Source: Candidatus Methanophagales archaeon (lineage in GTDB: Archaea > Halobacteriota > Syntropharchaeia > Alkanophagales > Methanospirareceae). From it: DNA of 34,584 nt. The position numbers and the translations under genes were made by a program. Shown here piece after piece: positions 15,360 to 25,900 of this stretch. Within the stretch, counting starts at the first letter, position 1. Each line of letters begins with the position of its first letter. The notes under the pieces were generated by a model. The model did no database searches. It saw only the letters and a list, made by a program, of their open reading frames with translations, and was not told where the DNA came from. The stretch covers positions 1 through 34,584 of the forward strand of contig JAUWND010000007.1 in NCBI GenBank assembly GCA_030612835.1, in the 5' to 3' direction.

Positions 15360-18300
15360 TCATTCCTTCACGATGTCCTGATCGACTCGTAACTGCCCGC
15401 CTTCATAGTAGATAGAGCTTTTGAGTGCCGCGCTGAACGTCTTGCCCTCGGATGCCTTTACCTGTCCCTCGAACTCGTCTATGAAGTCTATTATCGCCTC
15501 TGTACTCTTGACTCCTATCGCGTCTCTGTTCTTCATGACTTCTCTCTTAAGTCTCTCTGTGAATGACAGTGCCTCTTCTACATCTTGCCTGGTAATGCGC
15601 TCAGCCACGTCCATTCCCTGAACATGCAGACCTACCGGGATCGAATACCTGGACAAGAGTTGCGCTCCATCTTTCACCAGATCAGAGTCGGCTCTACTCA
15701 GAACCAGCGTCAACGCCGGACTATTGTCGTAGTAGCGATCCACGTACATGTCCTCAAGCTTGTTGTCTCTCAGAGCTCTTAGTTCATTCAGACGCCCCTC
15801 TGGATCTATAACATTTGCCTGATATACTGCATAATCGGCAGGACAAGGTATTTCACCCTTCTTCTCCAGGATCAAGAACGCATTGCTCGCTTCCATGTAA
15901 TCCACACTGCTCCGGAAGTTAGCTTCGTTATCGGCTGCTTGCAGGTACGAAGTCACATCAGTCTCCGCGATTCCTATCTGTGGTGTCGGTGTGCCTGTAC
16001 CAACAAAGTTCCAGACGCCATACCACATGTTCGTATTGAAGCTCAGATCGCCTTCATTCGGCCCTGCACCAGGAGCAACGGTTATCAGTGTCGCTTTCTC
16101 TATTTCTGTTGTGTCTATCGAACCGAAAGGAGCATATGCAGTCGCCTCCTCTGGCGTTGTGCATTGTGCCGCGCCACCGTAGAGCAGGTCGAACTCTTCG
16201 TTCATTATTATCGTCCGCTCAGGTTCGCTGTCATCTGCATATACCACAACAAGAAGCATGCCGCGCATGGACACGTTGTCACCGCCCGGACACGAGTTTG
16301 TGAGGTTTGCGATATTACCAGAAGTATCGAAATCCGCAGTTACATCGTATACCAGCATACCATAGGGATAGCTAGTACCCCAGCCCTTCTCGTCTGAATA
16401 GTGTACATCCAGAGTTTGCAGGTTGTCATTGAAGCTCATAGCCACGTACGTATCTATTCCACCTGTTTTATCCCATGTGTATGGTACGAACAGCCTGGCC
16501 GTTTCTATTGTCGCAGTTCCTGGAATCGGCAACTCGATCGCATCCCAGCCGGCATTGTATTCCGTCCAGTCAGGATACGAGTATGAGCTCAGATAATAGC
16601 TATCGCCAAGCGAATATATCAGGTTGCCGTTGAGTTCAAACGTATCCCAGGTGTTGATGTCCTCGCCACCAGTGTACCGCTTGCCCTTGTAGCCGTTGTT
16701 CACTACTGTTGTATCCAAGGTTAATTCATTGTTCGTCTCATCAGACTCGTCGAATTCATAATTGCAGTCTGCGGTAACGGTAATAGTCACAAGATCGCCC
16801 GCAGTTCTGATCGTTGTGTCATTAATACAGACCGTAGTATCTGCACCAGCCGCCAATCCAGCTATTCTTACTTCTGTGCTGAACCCGTCAATATCGAAGC
16901 ACACGATGCATGCGCCTGCATCCCCCTCGCCGATGTTCTCTATCTTTGCACATATCTCGTTGCTCTCGCTTGCGAACAGGTAGCCGCCGCAGTTTGGCGT
17001 GATCTCTGAAACAATCAGATCAGGCTTCTCTTCTGCTGTTTCGTATTCCACTACGAGGAACGCATTACTCGCTTCCATCCAGTCTTCGCTGCTCTGGAAG
17101 CCTGCTTCATTCTCGGTTGAGTCCAGATACGATTTCACATCGCGCTCATCGATTCCAATCTCCGTGGCTCCAGCGAAATTCCACACATTCGTCCATGTCT
17201 GCCCGTTGAAGATCAACTCGCCTTCATTCGGACTAGCACCAGGAGCAACAGTTATCAGTCTCGCATTCACCACCTTAGATATATCAATCGCAGGTCCAGT
17301 GATTGGCGCCCACGCGGTTGCCTCGTCCGGTGTCGTGCAGTAAGAGGCATCGCCATAGAGATTGTCGAACTCTTCATTTACAAATATCAGCCGCTGTGGT
17401 TCACCTGCATCTTCGTATACCACTACGAGAAGCATGCCTCGCATAGATACCTGTGTAGTGCTTGGTGTTTTGGTGAGGTCTGCGGAGTTGCCGCTTGGGT
17501 CGAAGTCACTGGTCACATCATATGCCAGCATTCCGTAAGGCAGGTTGTAGTAACCGAACCCTTTACTATCCCAATAGTGTTGGTCCTCAGGCTCCTGATT
17601 GACAGCATTGAAACTCATGCTGACATTGTCCGGCATCACATCTGCCTTATCCCAGGTGTAGATTGCATACAACCTCGCCTCTACAACAGTTGCAGTACCC
17701 GGAATTGGCAGGTCAGCCGCAGTCCAACTGGCTGTGTAGTGTGTCCACTCGTCATAACCACTCACGTACTCACTGTCACCAACCGAATAGACCAGATTGC
17801 CGTTAAGATCGTATGTCATCTTAGTGGCGATATTCTCACCGCCTGTGTATGTCTTGCCCTTCAAGCCGTGGTTTATCACCGTTCCAGCCGCAGATTCGTT
17901 GTTCGTCTCATCACTCTCATCAACCTCGCCATCGCAGTCCGCTAGTGCTATTATCTGTTCGCCTGCGGGTCTCGCAATAGTGTCGGTAATGCTCACTTTT
18001 TCGCTTGCATCAGCCGCCAATGCACCCACGGCAACGCTCGCACTGTCTCCACTAGCGCCACTGAGTTTTACGTGAGAAGCACCAGCAGCACCAGCGCCGA
18101 TGTTCTTGACTGTTACGTCCACCACGTTGCTCTCCTTAGCGAAGTAATAATGCTCGCAGTCCGGGTTCAACACGACAGCATCCACGATCAGGTCGGGCTT
18201 GCACGGTAGGCACTCAACAAAGTTATCCATGCAGTTGTTATCCTCGTTACTCTCGTCCACTACCTTATCATTGTCTGCACATACCGTTACTTTCAGCGTC

Positions 18301-19499
18301 TCGCCGCACGGGCATTCTTCAGGCTCAAAAGCACCGCTGTAGCTCTCTCCAGAACCCAATACCAGGCAAGTCTGGTTTTCCATCTCCACGCCATCCACGT
18401 ACTTGCACGTTGTGCTTTCTCCTGCCTCGCCGTCTCCTATGTTAGTTACGGTGTAGCTCACGATGAACTTACCATCGTCAAATTCCACCGACTTCTCTAC
18501 TATCAGATCCGGCTCTTCCGGAGCTGCTTCTGTGTAATTCGCAGTCAGAAATGCCAGGGCTATCTTGTAGTATGCATCGTTGCGGTCGTAGGTCAAGGTG
18601 TTGTCGCCATTGCTATCAAGTAGACTTGACGCGTACCATGTATTGTATCCTGAACACCCACCCTGCCAGTTCACACCTTCATCACCGGTTGGGTCTGTTG
18701 GAATGCTGAAACCATTAAAGGTGTATGCACCGTCTTGACTTGCCATCTGCACAACCGTCAGATTAGAATTATGTACGGTTGAGTCTTCAGGCAGGCCAGC
18801 CGAGAAGCTCGTTTCGCCGATATAATCTCCTTCATAGTAATAGTTGTCCACATCATGTCCTCGGTTTATCCAATAATGCACCGTGTCCGTATCCCCATCG
18901 TTGTATGCTACCGCCAGGGTGACTAACTTTATCCTACCGTCGAAATTAGGATAAATATCCGCCGTCTCTATCAGTACATCGCTATTGAGCGCTACAAGGC
19001 CTGTAACATCGTACCACATCAAGTAGTCACTCGTCACGCGGACACAGTGGTCGTTCATCCATTCAGGACCTCTCCCATAATCTGCTTCTGTACCCATGTA
19101 TCCTGATGACCCAATAGTACAGGCTGTCTCGTACCACAGAGCCGGGTATGTATAGCAACCGAGAAGCAGCTCACTGCTGGGTGTGCCACCGAGGTGAACA
19201 TCGTTAAATGTTATGTTCACCGTACCCGGGTAGTTGTTTTGCATATGTCCGCAGTATATACCTACATACAACTGTGCCCACTCCACGTCCGTATACGAGG
19301 GTAGTGTGTAGCTCTTTGTCCATTCATTATATGCTAGAGGACCAGAAACGTCAAACCACAGGTCACCGCTCACTTCGCCTTCACGTACGCCCGTAAGTGG
19401 TAATCCGCCACAATATGGGTCTGCAGACGCTATTGCACCGAATGACAGCAGAACGATAAATGCTGCTGCTGTTGCAAACAATATAACTTTTGCATTCAT
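15360..19499 (-). CDS. Secreted multi-DUF3344/CARDB protein with CFI-box-like C-terminus, 1379 aa
   Basis: Order, approximate: signal peptide 1-26 (MNAKVILFATAAAFIV to IASA); DUF3344-1 27-320; CARDB1 325-425; CARDB2 428-540; DUF3344-2 540-825 (KGKTYTGGENIATKM); CARDB3 826-930; DUF3344-3 930-1220 (KGKRYTGGEDINTWD); C-terminal domain 1220-1379. DUF3344-2 and -3 are close to each other and belong to a different subtype from those in the 12.8-kb run. The C-terminal domain has RLNELRALRDNKL, then VDRYYDNSPALTLVLSR. That pattern resembles the CFI-box C-terminal domain (LRxFRDxxL...YYxxSPxxA) but lacks the CFIATAAYG box. The end is helical and charged, without a membrane anchor. The ATG at 19499 overlaps the stop of a 19-codon leader ORF. 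I infer a secreted or cell-wall-bound surface protein. Confidence 0.88.
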   Translation of the reverse strand: MNAKVILFATAAAFIVLLSFGAIASADPYCGGLPLTGVREGEVSGDLWFDVSGPLAYNEWTKSYTLPSYTDVEWAQLYVGIYCGHMQNNYPGTVNITFNDVHLGGTPSSELLLGCYTYPALWYETACTIGSSGYMGTEADYGRGPEWMNDHCVRVTSDYLMWYDVTGLVALNSDVLIETADIYPNFDGRIKLVTLAVAYNDGDTDTVHYWINRGHDVDNYYYEGDYIGETSFSAGLPEDSTVHNSNLTVVQMASQDGAYTFNGFSIPTDPTGDEGVNWQGGCSGYNTWYASSLLDSNGDNTLTYDRNDAYYKIALAFLTANYTEAAPEEPDLIVEKSVEFDDGKFIVSYTVTNIGDGEAGESTTCKYVDGVEMENQTCLVLGSGESYSGAFEPEECPCGETLKVTVCADNDKVVDESNEDNNCMDNFVECLPCKPDLIVDAVVLNPDCEHYYFAKESNVVDVTVKNIGAGAAGASHVKLSGASGDSASVAVGALAADASEKVSITDTIARPAGEQIIALADCDGEVDESDETNNESAAGTVINHGLKGKTYTGGENIATKMTYDLNGNLVYSVGDSEYVSGYDEWTHYTASWTAADLPIPGTATVVEARLYAIYTWDKADVMPDNVSMSFNAVNQEPEDQHYWDSKGFGYYNLPYGMLAYDVTSDFDPSGNSADLTKTPSTTQVSMRGMLLVVVYEDAGEPQRLIFVNEEFDNLYGDASYCTTPDEATAWAPITGPAIDISKVVNARLITVAPGASPNEGELIFNGQTWTNVWNFAGATEIGIDERDVKSYLDSTENEAGFQSSEDWMEASNAFLVVEYETAEEKPDLIVSEITPNCGGYLFASESNEICAKIENIGEGDAGACIVCFDIDGFSTEVRIAGLAAGADTTVCINDTTIRTAGDLVTITVTADCNYEFDESDETNNELTLDTTVVNNGYKGKRYTGGEDINTWDTFELNGNLIYSLGDSYYLSSYSYPDWTEYNAGWDAIELPIPGTATIETARLFVPYTWDKTGGIDTYVAMSFNDNLQTLDVHYSDEKGWGTSYPYGMLVYDVTADFDTSGNIANLTNSCPGGDNVSMRGMLLVVVYADDSEPERTIIMNEEFDLLYGGAAQCTTPEEATAYAPFGSIDTTEIEKATLITVAPGAGPNEGDLSFNTNMWYGVWNFVGTGTPTPQIGIAETDVTSYLQAADNEANFRSSVDYMEASNAFLILEKKGEIPCPADYAVYQANVIDPEGRLNELRALRDNKLEDMYVDRYYDNSPALTLVLSRADSDLVKDGAQLLSRYSIPVGLHVQGMDVAERITRQDVEEALSFTERLKREVMKNRDAIGVKSTEAIIDFIDEFEGQVKASEGKTFSAALKSSIYYEGGQLRVDQDIVKE

Positions 19500-19555
19500 T
19501 TTTTCTGCTTTTCACATCCTAAATTTTTTACATCTGTCTTCTCATTTCCTTTCAT
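19496..19555 (-). other. 19-codon leader ORF overlapping the 1379-aa gene start
   Basis: The frame begins MKGNEKTDVKNLGCEKQKK and stops at a TGA overlapping the ATG of the next gene (AATGA). In the paralogue at 12853 the same 19 codons, with one S/T change and one synonymous change, are joined in frame to the signal peptide. The reason is that its A run has seven bases where this one has six. Confidence 0.5.
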
Positions 19556-19728
19556 TTTCTTTTTTTACTTTACAACCTCATTTTTTTTAACGGTTTCGTA
19601 TGAGCATAATACATTTTTACCATGGCTCTTCTTTTCCCATCGCTTCTTCTTTGCCCACACCTTCGCTTTTTTATTATCTCTTATGTAAGACGATTACAGT
19701 CGATGTTAATAAAAAGGTTTTCGGTTTT
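19500..19728 (-). promoter_or_regulatory. Promoter and leader of the 1379-aa gene
   Basis: The minus strand carries CGAAAACCTTTTTATTAACA at about 19705-19725, a BRE/TATA-like element about 205 bases before the ATG. This element and most of the leader match the region upstream of the 12.8-kb operon. A variant (CGAAAATGACCTTATTAACA) sits about 170-190 bases before the 851-aa gene. This suggests common control of the three. Confidence 0.5.
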
Positions 19729-20044
19729 GATTTTTTTGCAGAAAAGGAGCAACAATACAGAGAAAAAGCAGCATTGCCGTAGCATAGAAACGAACAGAAG
19801 TAAGAGTTTGTGGCGACGATGTTAGCGCGATAATTGAATGTATTATCCTGTTTGAAGCTGTTGAATTTATTAGAAAAAGTTCACGCTGTGCGAATTAATA
19901 CTGGTACCGTGCATATAGGGTTATATACAGGGAAAGTACTATGAATACATGTGGACATATACGTTTGAAATGGTAAAAGATTATACTTAGAAGCCAAAAA
20001 ATATTTAACGTTGCATAAATTATCTTGTATATAGTGTAAGTGAC

Positions 20045-20100
20045 AATAAAAATTTATAAAGGGGTATCAGATGCAAGCGGCATGTAAGGGAAAGGAGGTG
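20045..20100 (+). promoter_or_regulatory. Promoter and ribosome site of the ExbB/DUF2149 operon
   Basis: AATAAAAA (BRE-like) followed by TTTATAAA at 20053-20060 makes a strong archaeal promoter. A start about 25 bases on gives a short leader ending in GGAGGTG at 20094-20100. From about 19730 to 20040 I see no gene, only AT-rich spacer between the divergent promoters. Confidence 0.65.
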
Positions 20101-20102
20101 TT

Positions 20103-20966
20103 GTGCGTAAAATGAATGTGACCGCAGTACAGGAGGGTTTTACGGCCGCTATGCAGTCAGGGATATACATTATTTCAACGAGTTTATTGTATCCTGTGAT
20201 AATAATCCTATTTCTTTTAATTTGCTGGAGTTTAATAGCGCTCGGGGGGTTTATATATGAGTGGTATAAGCGGGACCGCGATTTTGTCTCGCTTGAGCAC
20301 GGTGCGTTCAAGGCGAGGGCGTTACTGAACGAGGATGACTCGGACGGTGCCTTCGACATCCTGAGTAAGACATGTTCTACTAAATACGTGCATCTGTTTC
20401 TCATTAGATTAGCAATGTTCCGGAGAGCGCATCAGAGTAAGAAACTCATGGAAGTAAAGATAGAGAAGTTATTGCATGATTTAGAGAGTGTAATGATGAA
20501 GAGGTGGGAGAAGTCACGGTTCGCGAGTCGGGCAGGCCCTATGCTGGGTCTGATGGGTACGTTGATACCGATGGGACCTGCACTACTCGCGCTTGCCGGC
20601 GGCGATATAGAAACGTTAGCAAAGAACCTGGTTGTCGCATTCGGATCAACAGTTCTCGGATTAGTGGCTGGACTGTGCGGGCATTTGTTATCAATGGTTA
20701 GAAGCAGATGGTACGATCAAGATATGAGTGATATGGAGTTTTTAGCGGAGATTCTGTTCGGTGACCGAGGAAGCGAAGAAGCCTTAGAGTTAGGGATAAT
20801 CGAAGAATGCGATTTTGAGGCGGATGATGGGTATGGTCAACGATTCAGGCACTATATTAGTAAGACGAATAGAGGGGAGAGGAGAAAATTGCGAGAAGTT
20901 TTTATGATGAATGGAGAGGAAGAGGAGGTGGTGGTAAAAGATGAGTTACATGAAGCGAAGGAGTAG
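20103..20966 (+). CDS. MotA/TolQ/ExbB-family proton channel protein
   Basis: This is an integral membrane protein of 284-287 aa that should form the proton channel of an energy-transducing complex. One membrane segment lies at about residues 21-52. A cytoplasmic region with coiled, charged sequence follows, then two segments at about 144-165 and 172-199. The hallmark RAGPMLGLMGTLIPMGPALL and the following NLVVAFGSTVLGLVAG match the conserved ExbB/TolQ/MotA core, and RSRWYDQDMSDMEF follows as in archaeal members. The GTG at 20103 is only 2 bases from GGAGGTG; the ATG at 20112 is 11 bases away and may be the real start. The C-terminus is acidic (NGEEEEVVV). It overlaps the DUF2149 gene by 26 bases, so the two are translationally linked. 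Known ExbB proteins work with an ExbD-type partner, here the next gene. Confidence 0.93.
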   Translation: MRKMNVTAVQEGFTAAMQSGIYIISTSLLYPVIIILFLLICWSLIALGGFIYEWYKRDRDFVSLEHGAFKARALLNEDDSDGAFDILSKTCSTKYVHLFLIRLAMFRRAHQSKKLMEVKIEKLLHDLESVMMKRWEKSRFASRAGPMLGLMGTLIPMGPALLALAGGDIETLAKNLVVAFGSTVLGLVAGLCGHLLSMVRSRWYDQDMSDMEFLAEILFGDRGSEEALELGIIEECDFEADDGYGQRFRHYISKTNRGERRKLREVFMMNGEEEEVVVKDELHEAKE

Positions 20967-21291
20967 AAGAAGCGGTAGGAGAAGAGGATTTCTACTACAG
21001 GACGATGAGGACCCTTTAAGTGGAGTTGCGAATCTGTTCGACGTGGCAATGATATTTGCCCTTGGATTGCTTGTTGCGCTACTGATACAGATGCAGATGC
21101 AAGAAGCACTCACGGACCTGGACAAGATGAAAGAGATTGTCGAGCGTGGTAAGAAGATGGAAATGGCTCCAACAGAACAGATGGTTACCGTTAGTGGCGA
21201 GATAGAGGAGTCGGGCACTCTTTATGAGATTAAACAGGGAGATGACTCGGTATTTGTACTGGTGAATGAATCCGCGAAAGGGGGAGGTTGA
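20941..21291 (+). CDS. DUF2149 protein, ExbD-like partner of the channel
   Basis: The 116-aa protein has a strongly basic N-terminus (MKRRSRRSGRRRG). The family signature DEDPLSGVANLFDVAMIFALG leads into its single membrane segment (about 31-53). A short external part follows, ending in the TLYEIKQGDDSVFVLV hairpin typical of DUF2149. One membrane pass plus a small extracytoplasmic domain is the layout of ExbD/TolR. In archaea DUF2149 genes lie beside MotA/TolQ/ExbB genes, as here, so I infer the stator-type partner. GGAGGTGG precedes the ATG by about 9 bases, inside the upstream gene; a second ATG is at 20950. After the stop there are about 108 bases to the next gene, so the operon may continue. 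Confidence 0.9.
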   Translation: MSYMKRRSRRSGRRRGFLLQDDEDPLSGVANLFDVAMIFALGLLVALLIQMQMQEALTDLDKMKEIVERGKKMEMAPTEQMVTVSGEIEESGTLYEIKQGDDSVFVLVNESAKGGG

Positions 21292-21379
21292 CCTTTAAAC
21301 GTATTGTATTTACTGACACCTGACAACTCACACCTCATACCTTCATCATAGCTAAATAAATACAAAAGGTCTATTGGGT

Positions 21380-21391
21380 ACTGGTACCAGT
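21380..21391. promoter_or_regulatory. 12-base perfect palindrome before the 513-aa gene
   Basis: ACTGGTACCAGT lies 8 bases upstream of the ATG at 21400. Its half ACTGGTACC recurs at about 19902 in the divergent promoter region. It could be an operator or chance; there is no clear ribosome site here, although TAAATAAATA at about 21353 could serve as a TATA element. Confidence 0.25.
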
Positions 21392-21399
21392 TAGTAGGA

Positions 21400-22941
21400 A
21401 TGCGGAAAAAGATGCGAGAGCAGTGTAATCTGAGGAATATTGGCATTTTTATTGTAATAACGATGTGTTTAGTGGGCATGATGAGTCCTGCGATGACTCA
21501 ATCCTCAAACGTCATACCCTCAACACCCTTGTATATGTATGGACCTGTTTTCCATGAAAATAACATTTTTTGCGAATCACTCATTGTGTATGAGTCCACA
21601 AAGGGATTCAGTAAGAGTACTGAGAACGAGATATACAATTTGACTGTACTTGTAGACCCGGAGAATAGGGTTAAGGAGAGCGATGAAGGTAATTTTGCGA
21701 ATGACAATTTGCCGGATTTGGACGTTAACGAAATAGAGGCATACTACACTAACACAGACATAAGGTATCTAAACTTAAATAATGACGTCAAAGTAAAAAT
21801 AACAAATCACGGGTCTATAAACACAGTACCATTTGAAATAAAACTCGTTGTGAACGCAGAAGATGTAGATATTAAGACAATCCCTGCACTTGAGCCAAAT
21901 TCAAGTACATATGTAGTGTTCAATTGGACGCCAATATATAATGTGACCCGACCACCCATAAATGCATATCAGGTATCCGAAAATTTTACTTTGCATGCGA
22001 TAGTAGACCAGGAAAACAGAATAATAGAATCAAATGAGACCAATAACATGATGACGGTCAACGTATCTGCATTATGGAATGGTCGTATGGGAGGAAATGG
22101 TGTTTTAGGTGAACCATATATAACAACCCTGCATCATGGTATGTTACATGGTGGCACAATCTACACATTTGGTGATAGTTATAAGTACTGGAAATATGCA
22201 GTTCAACCAGGTAACCCTTATACAGTAAAATATAATGTTACACTGCCTCCTGGTACCAAGGTAGAATTAGCAAATATATATACCTATTTCGAGTGGTTTG
22301 TTACGGAACAACCGAAAGCTGAGGTGACGTTTGCTACTCCCGATGGCGAGAACCATCTTTCGATAGAAGGGTGGTACTGGGACAGAGCTTATGCTTTCAT
22401 TTTTGGACCTTTTTTATGGGGGGTCCTCAAGTATGATGTGACCCAATACATCAATGGGAACGGTACTTACAACTTCTCTCTTAAGCATGATGGTGGTCCT
22501 AAATACTTTGTGGATGGTGCGTTGTTGTTCTTAGTCTACCGTGATGAGAGCGAGCCTTTGATGGAGTACTGGGTGAGTGAGGGTGCAGACCTTATAGGAG
22601 GCAGAGATATTGAATATCTTCGCTATGAGGATACAACAGCGAAGGCGGAGTTCACAGGTGGCGAAATAGATATTGCAAATGTAACCAACGTGACACTGTT
22701 TTCTGTTGTGAATTGGGGATTCCAAACTGACCTATGGTTCAATGGCCACTTACTTGGGAAAGATTGTTTCACATCTATACACCCCTATCAAGAAGAGATT
22801 GCGCAATACAATGTTACAATGATACCGGCGGAATATCTTAATTCCACCTATAATCTTGTTGAAATGGAATTTAGAGGAAATTGCAGGAATATGCCGGCAA
22901 ATGCATTCCTGGTTGTGGAATACAAAAAAGATGAACGATAA
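21400..22941 (+). CDS. Secreted CARDB-DUF3344 protein with chimeric N-terminus, 513 aa
   Basis: A signal peptide (about 1-34, ending SPAMTQ) is followed by an odd stretch of about 65 residues, then a CARDB domain (about 105-225, PDLDVNEIEAYY) and a DUF3344 domain (about 226-510, ending MPANAFLVVEYKKDER). The odd stretch ends in NEIYNLTVLVDPENRVKESD. The same residues form the end of CARDB11 in the giant protein downstream, and the DNA is also nearly the same. The stretch is therefore the leftover end of a CARDB module whose front was lost. No anchor is visible. The start could be the ATG at 21400 or 21412; neither has a good ribosome site. The gene overlaps the start of the giant gene (ATGAACGATAA), pointing to coupled translation. 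Confidence 0.85.
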   Translation: MRKKMREQCNLRNIGIFIVITMCLVGMMSPAMTQSSNVIPSTPLYMYGPVFHENNIFCESLIVYESTKGFSKSTENEIYNLTVLVDPENRVKESDEGNFANDNLPDLDVNEIEAYYTNTDIRYLNLNNDVKVKITNHGSINTVPFEIKLVVNAEDVDIKTIPALEPNSSTYVVFNWTPIYNVTRPPINAYQVSENFTLHAIVDQENRIIESNETNNMMTVNVSALWNGRMGGNGVLGEPYITTLHHGMLHGGTIYTFGDSYKYWKYAVQPGNPYTVKYNVTLPPGTKVELANIYTYFEWFVTEQPKAEVTFATPDGENHLSIEGWYWDRAYAFIFGPFLWGVLKYDVTQYINGNGTYNFSLKHDGGPKYFVDGALLFLVYRDESEPLMEYWVSEGADLIGGRDIEYLRYEDTTAKAEFTGGEIDIANVTNVTLFSVVNWGFQTDLWFNGHLLGKDCFTSIHPYQEEIAQYNVTMIPAEYLNSTYNLVEMEFRGNCRNMPANAFLVVEYKKDER

Positions 22942-25900
22942 AAAGATGAACAATAGAGGACTCGGTACTTTTCTGGTAATAATGGTGTGTTTAGTGAGCA
23001 TGATGAGTCCTGCGATGACTCAGCCATCTATTCCAATGTTTAATAATGCGAGCACTGCTACCAATGGAGAAACTGATGACTTCTCTGAACCTATTACCCT
23101 TTTCGCGCCTTCTTCGCCTGTTCCTGATACCGAAGGAGCGCTGAGAACGTTCAACATTACAACAGACCAACCCGTAAACGTTAGCTTGCTACTCAACGGA
23201 ACGGAAGTGTTCAGCCAGAGCAGTGTGACAAACTCAACTTACACGAATACAAACGTCATTAAAGCTCTAGATAATGGAACACAGACACTTAACGAGAGCG
23301 ATAATAGTCTAACCGACCTTGCAGTAACAAGCATCGAACTTGAGACAGGCTGTGGTGCCTCGGAACATCCATGTTATCGCTATGCCGGATATGCTCTTAA
23401 CGTTACCGCGATAATAGCGAATCTCGGAGAGGCGAATGCGAGCAATTTTGTCCTTAACTTCTACGATGATGACACAATATTTAATGAAACAGAAGTCCGC
23501 CACCTTCAGGCAGGCTCTTCTTGTATCGTTAATGCCTCCTGGGACCTTTCAGATGCAGATATTGGGGTCCATAGTATTACTGTTGAAGTTGAACCGTGCA
23601 ACAATTCGGACAGTAACCTGACGAATAACATAAACCACTTAGAAGGGGTAGGGATAGCTAATCCCTGGGCAATCAATATGACAGTACCTGTAACTCCCGT
23701 AAAAGAAGGCGATAACGTATCTATCTATGTCGGTATTAGAAACAAAGGACCGCTAAGTGCCAACCTCTCGCTTAATTTCTCTTGTCTGGATAGCTACGAG
23801 AACAGAATCCTGTTTGATACCAAATCTTTGCGGGTAGACGCTAACAGCACAAATTATACCGACGCAACCTGGGATGCAAGACCTTTGTTCATAGGTCCCC
23901 CGGATAATATCTCTACCACACGTACCATAGTAGTGGAAGAGGCGAAAGCGGATTTACATACGAGAAAAGAGATAGAAGTGATGCCTCATTCAAACCTTAC
24001 CATTACTGCCGTAACCATAAATCCTTTTAATGAAACTGCAAATGTTGTGACCTTCACAATTAACAATAATGACAGTGAGACTGCAAATGCTACTCTTTGG
24101 CTCTATGATGTGAACACAACCGCACATGAAATATCTTATTCTTCAATGCCTGAACTGCTCCTGACATCCTATCCTGGTGCACTTAGCATGAGCGTGTATT
24201 TCGTTGACAAAATCACATATTATGAAGCGGGTCCGGGATGTTGGTATGAAGTTTATGATATGAACAACACTATAATCATGAATGAACGCCGCTCGAGCTC
24301 AACAAAAAAGAGAGAAGAGCGGGGCAATATTTGGTCCAACTGGGGTGCCGGGGATACTATTACACTAAAGTATTACAGAATAGAAGCTACTGTCGAACCG
24401 GTCGCACTGCTCAAATGCATGCCGCTTACTCTGAATGCAAGCGAAACGAAAAAATTCGCCATACCGTACGAATTATCACAGCCCGGAGTGCATACGCTAT
24501 GGCTGGTACTGAGCAACGGGAACAACGCTTTTACGACCGTTGGTGGGACGGATCTTGCAGTTAATCTTTCCGTGAATGAAACAGTGCTTGACGGCGACCA
24601 GTTGAACATAACGGCAATGATAAAAAATTTAGAGTCCATAAATGCCACGAACTTCTGTGTTCGTTTTTATATCGATTCGTCAATAATTCATGAAGAGAGT
24701 ATCCCTTACCTATCCGGCGTTGAATATCCGGATAACAGTACCTCAATATATGTTAGCTGGAACGCAACGACATGGAACGCAGGCAAAGGCAAAGATGTCT
24801 TCAATCATATAATAAAAGTGGAAATAGACTCGTGTGAGAATATAGATAACTATGCGTCAAACAACGAAGAGGAGAGAATAGTCCATGTTTACAATGATTT
24901 CGCTGTTACCTGCTTGAATATTAGTCATGACCTCAGTATCGGCGAGTCGGCTGCCATTAATTCTACAATACTATATTTGGGCAACAGAAGTAGGAGCGCA
25001 AACGTAAGCTTTTATGTAAAAAAAAGTGAAGATATAAAAAGACTTATCTCATCCTCTATTATTAGTTTTGACGATTCGGGCGGTAGTGTAACGAATTGGA
25101 CTGCCAAAATAGATAATAGCACGAATTTGTGCGCGCGGGTGACGGACGTAACTACAAATTGGACCGTGGACGTGAGCGGGAACTGCACGATAACCGTAGA
25201 AGTTGAGCCAGGATGGGATGTGAACAAAACGAATAATAAAATGAGTATCACAAGAGAGATTATCGCACCGGATTTCGTGCTCGATGACCTGCGTATCGAG
25301 CCGAAAAGCTCGATAGAGGGAAATACGACAAACATCTCGGTTACTGCCAATAACACGGGCGGCATAGCTCGTGCTACCAATATCGCCTTCTATGACTGCT
25401 TCAGAAAGCCCAGCGACTACTACATATCCATGTTTATGAACCCAACAGAATACGGTATCAAAACTACTTCGATTGGATTTAATAAGAACGATACGTTAGC
25501 AATGCGACTATATGTGAAGTTCACTTCTTACGGCGAGTATCTCCACCTGTATGACAGCAAGGGTAGGTTAATGGCAACATATAATGAGAGCTTTAGTGGC
25601 TGGACGCCCTGGATACGCGGCAATCGGATTGATGTGGAACTAGAGAAGCCGAAAGGGAGCAGTAGTTCTACCAAGGTGACGATTTACCAATATGACTACC
25701 TGATGTCCGAAGATGAAATTGTTAGTCGGCCTGTGGTTATAAACACAACCGATGCCCGGAACATCACAGTAAACTGGAGCGCTTCTCCTGCTGGTGAGCA
25801 TTGCATCGTGGCGATAATAGATCCGGAAGATGCTATTCCGGAAATAAACGAGACGAACAACGTGCAAATGAATTTCTGCCTCGTTCAGGGACCTGACCTC

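Noticed and set aside
15939-16397. 152-codon plus-strand ORF
   Set aside because: It is opposite the third DUF3344 domain of the 1379-aa gene and shows no family features.
19730-20040. Possible small gene or RNA in the divergent spacer
   Set aside because: Short frames such as 19600-19782 and 19622-19825 have no ribosome site or family similarity and overlap the conserved leader of the 1379-aa gene; no tRNA-like fold was seen.
22856-22930. Upstream extension of the giant ORF to the alternative start at 22856
   Set aside because: These 25 codons overlap the 513-aa gene and precede an obvious signal peptide at 22931; they have no signal-peptide or family character.
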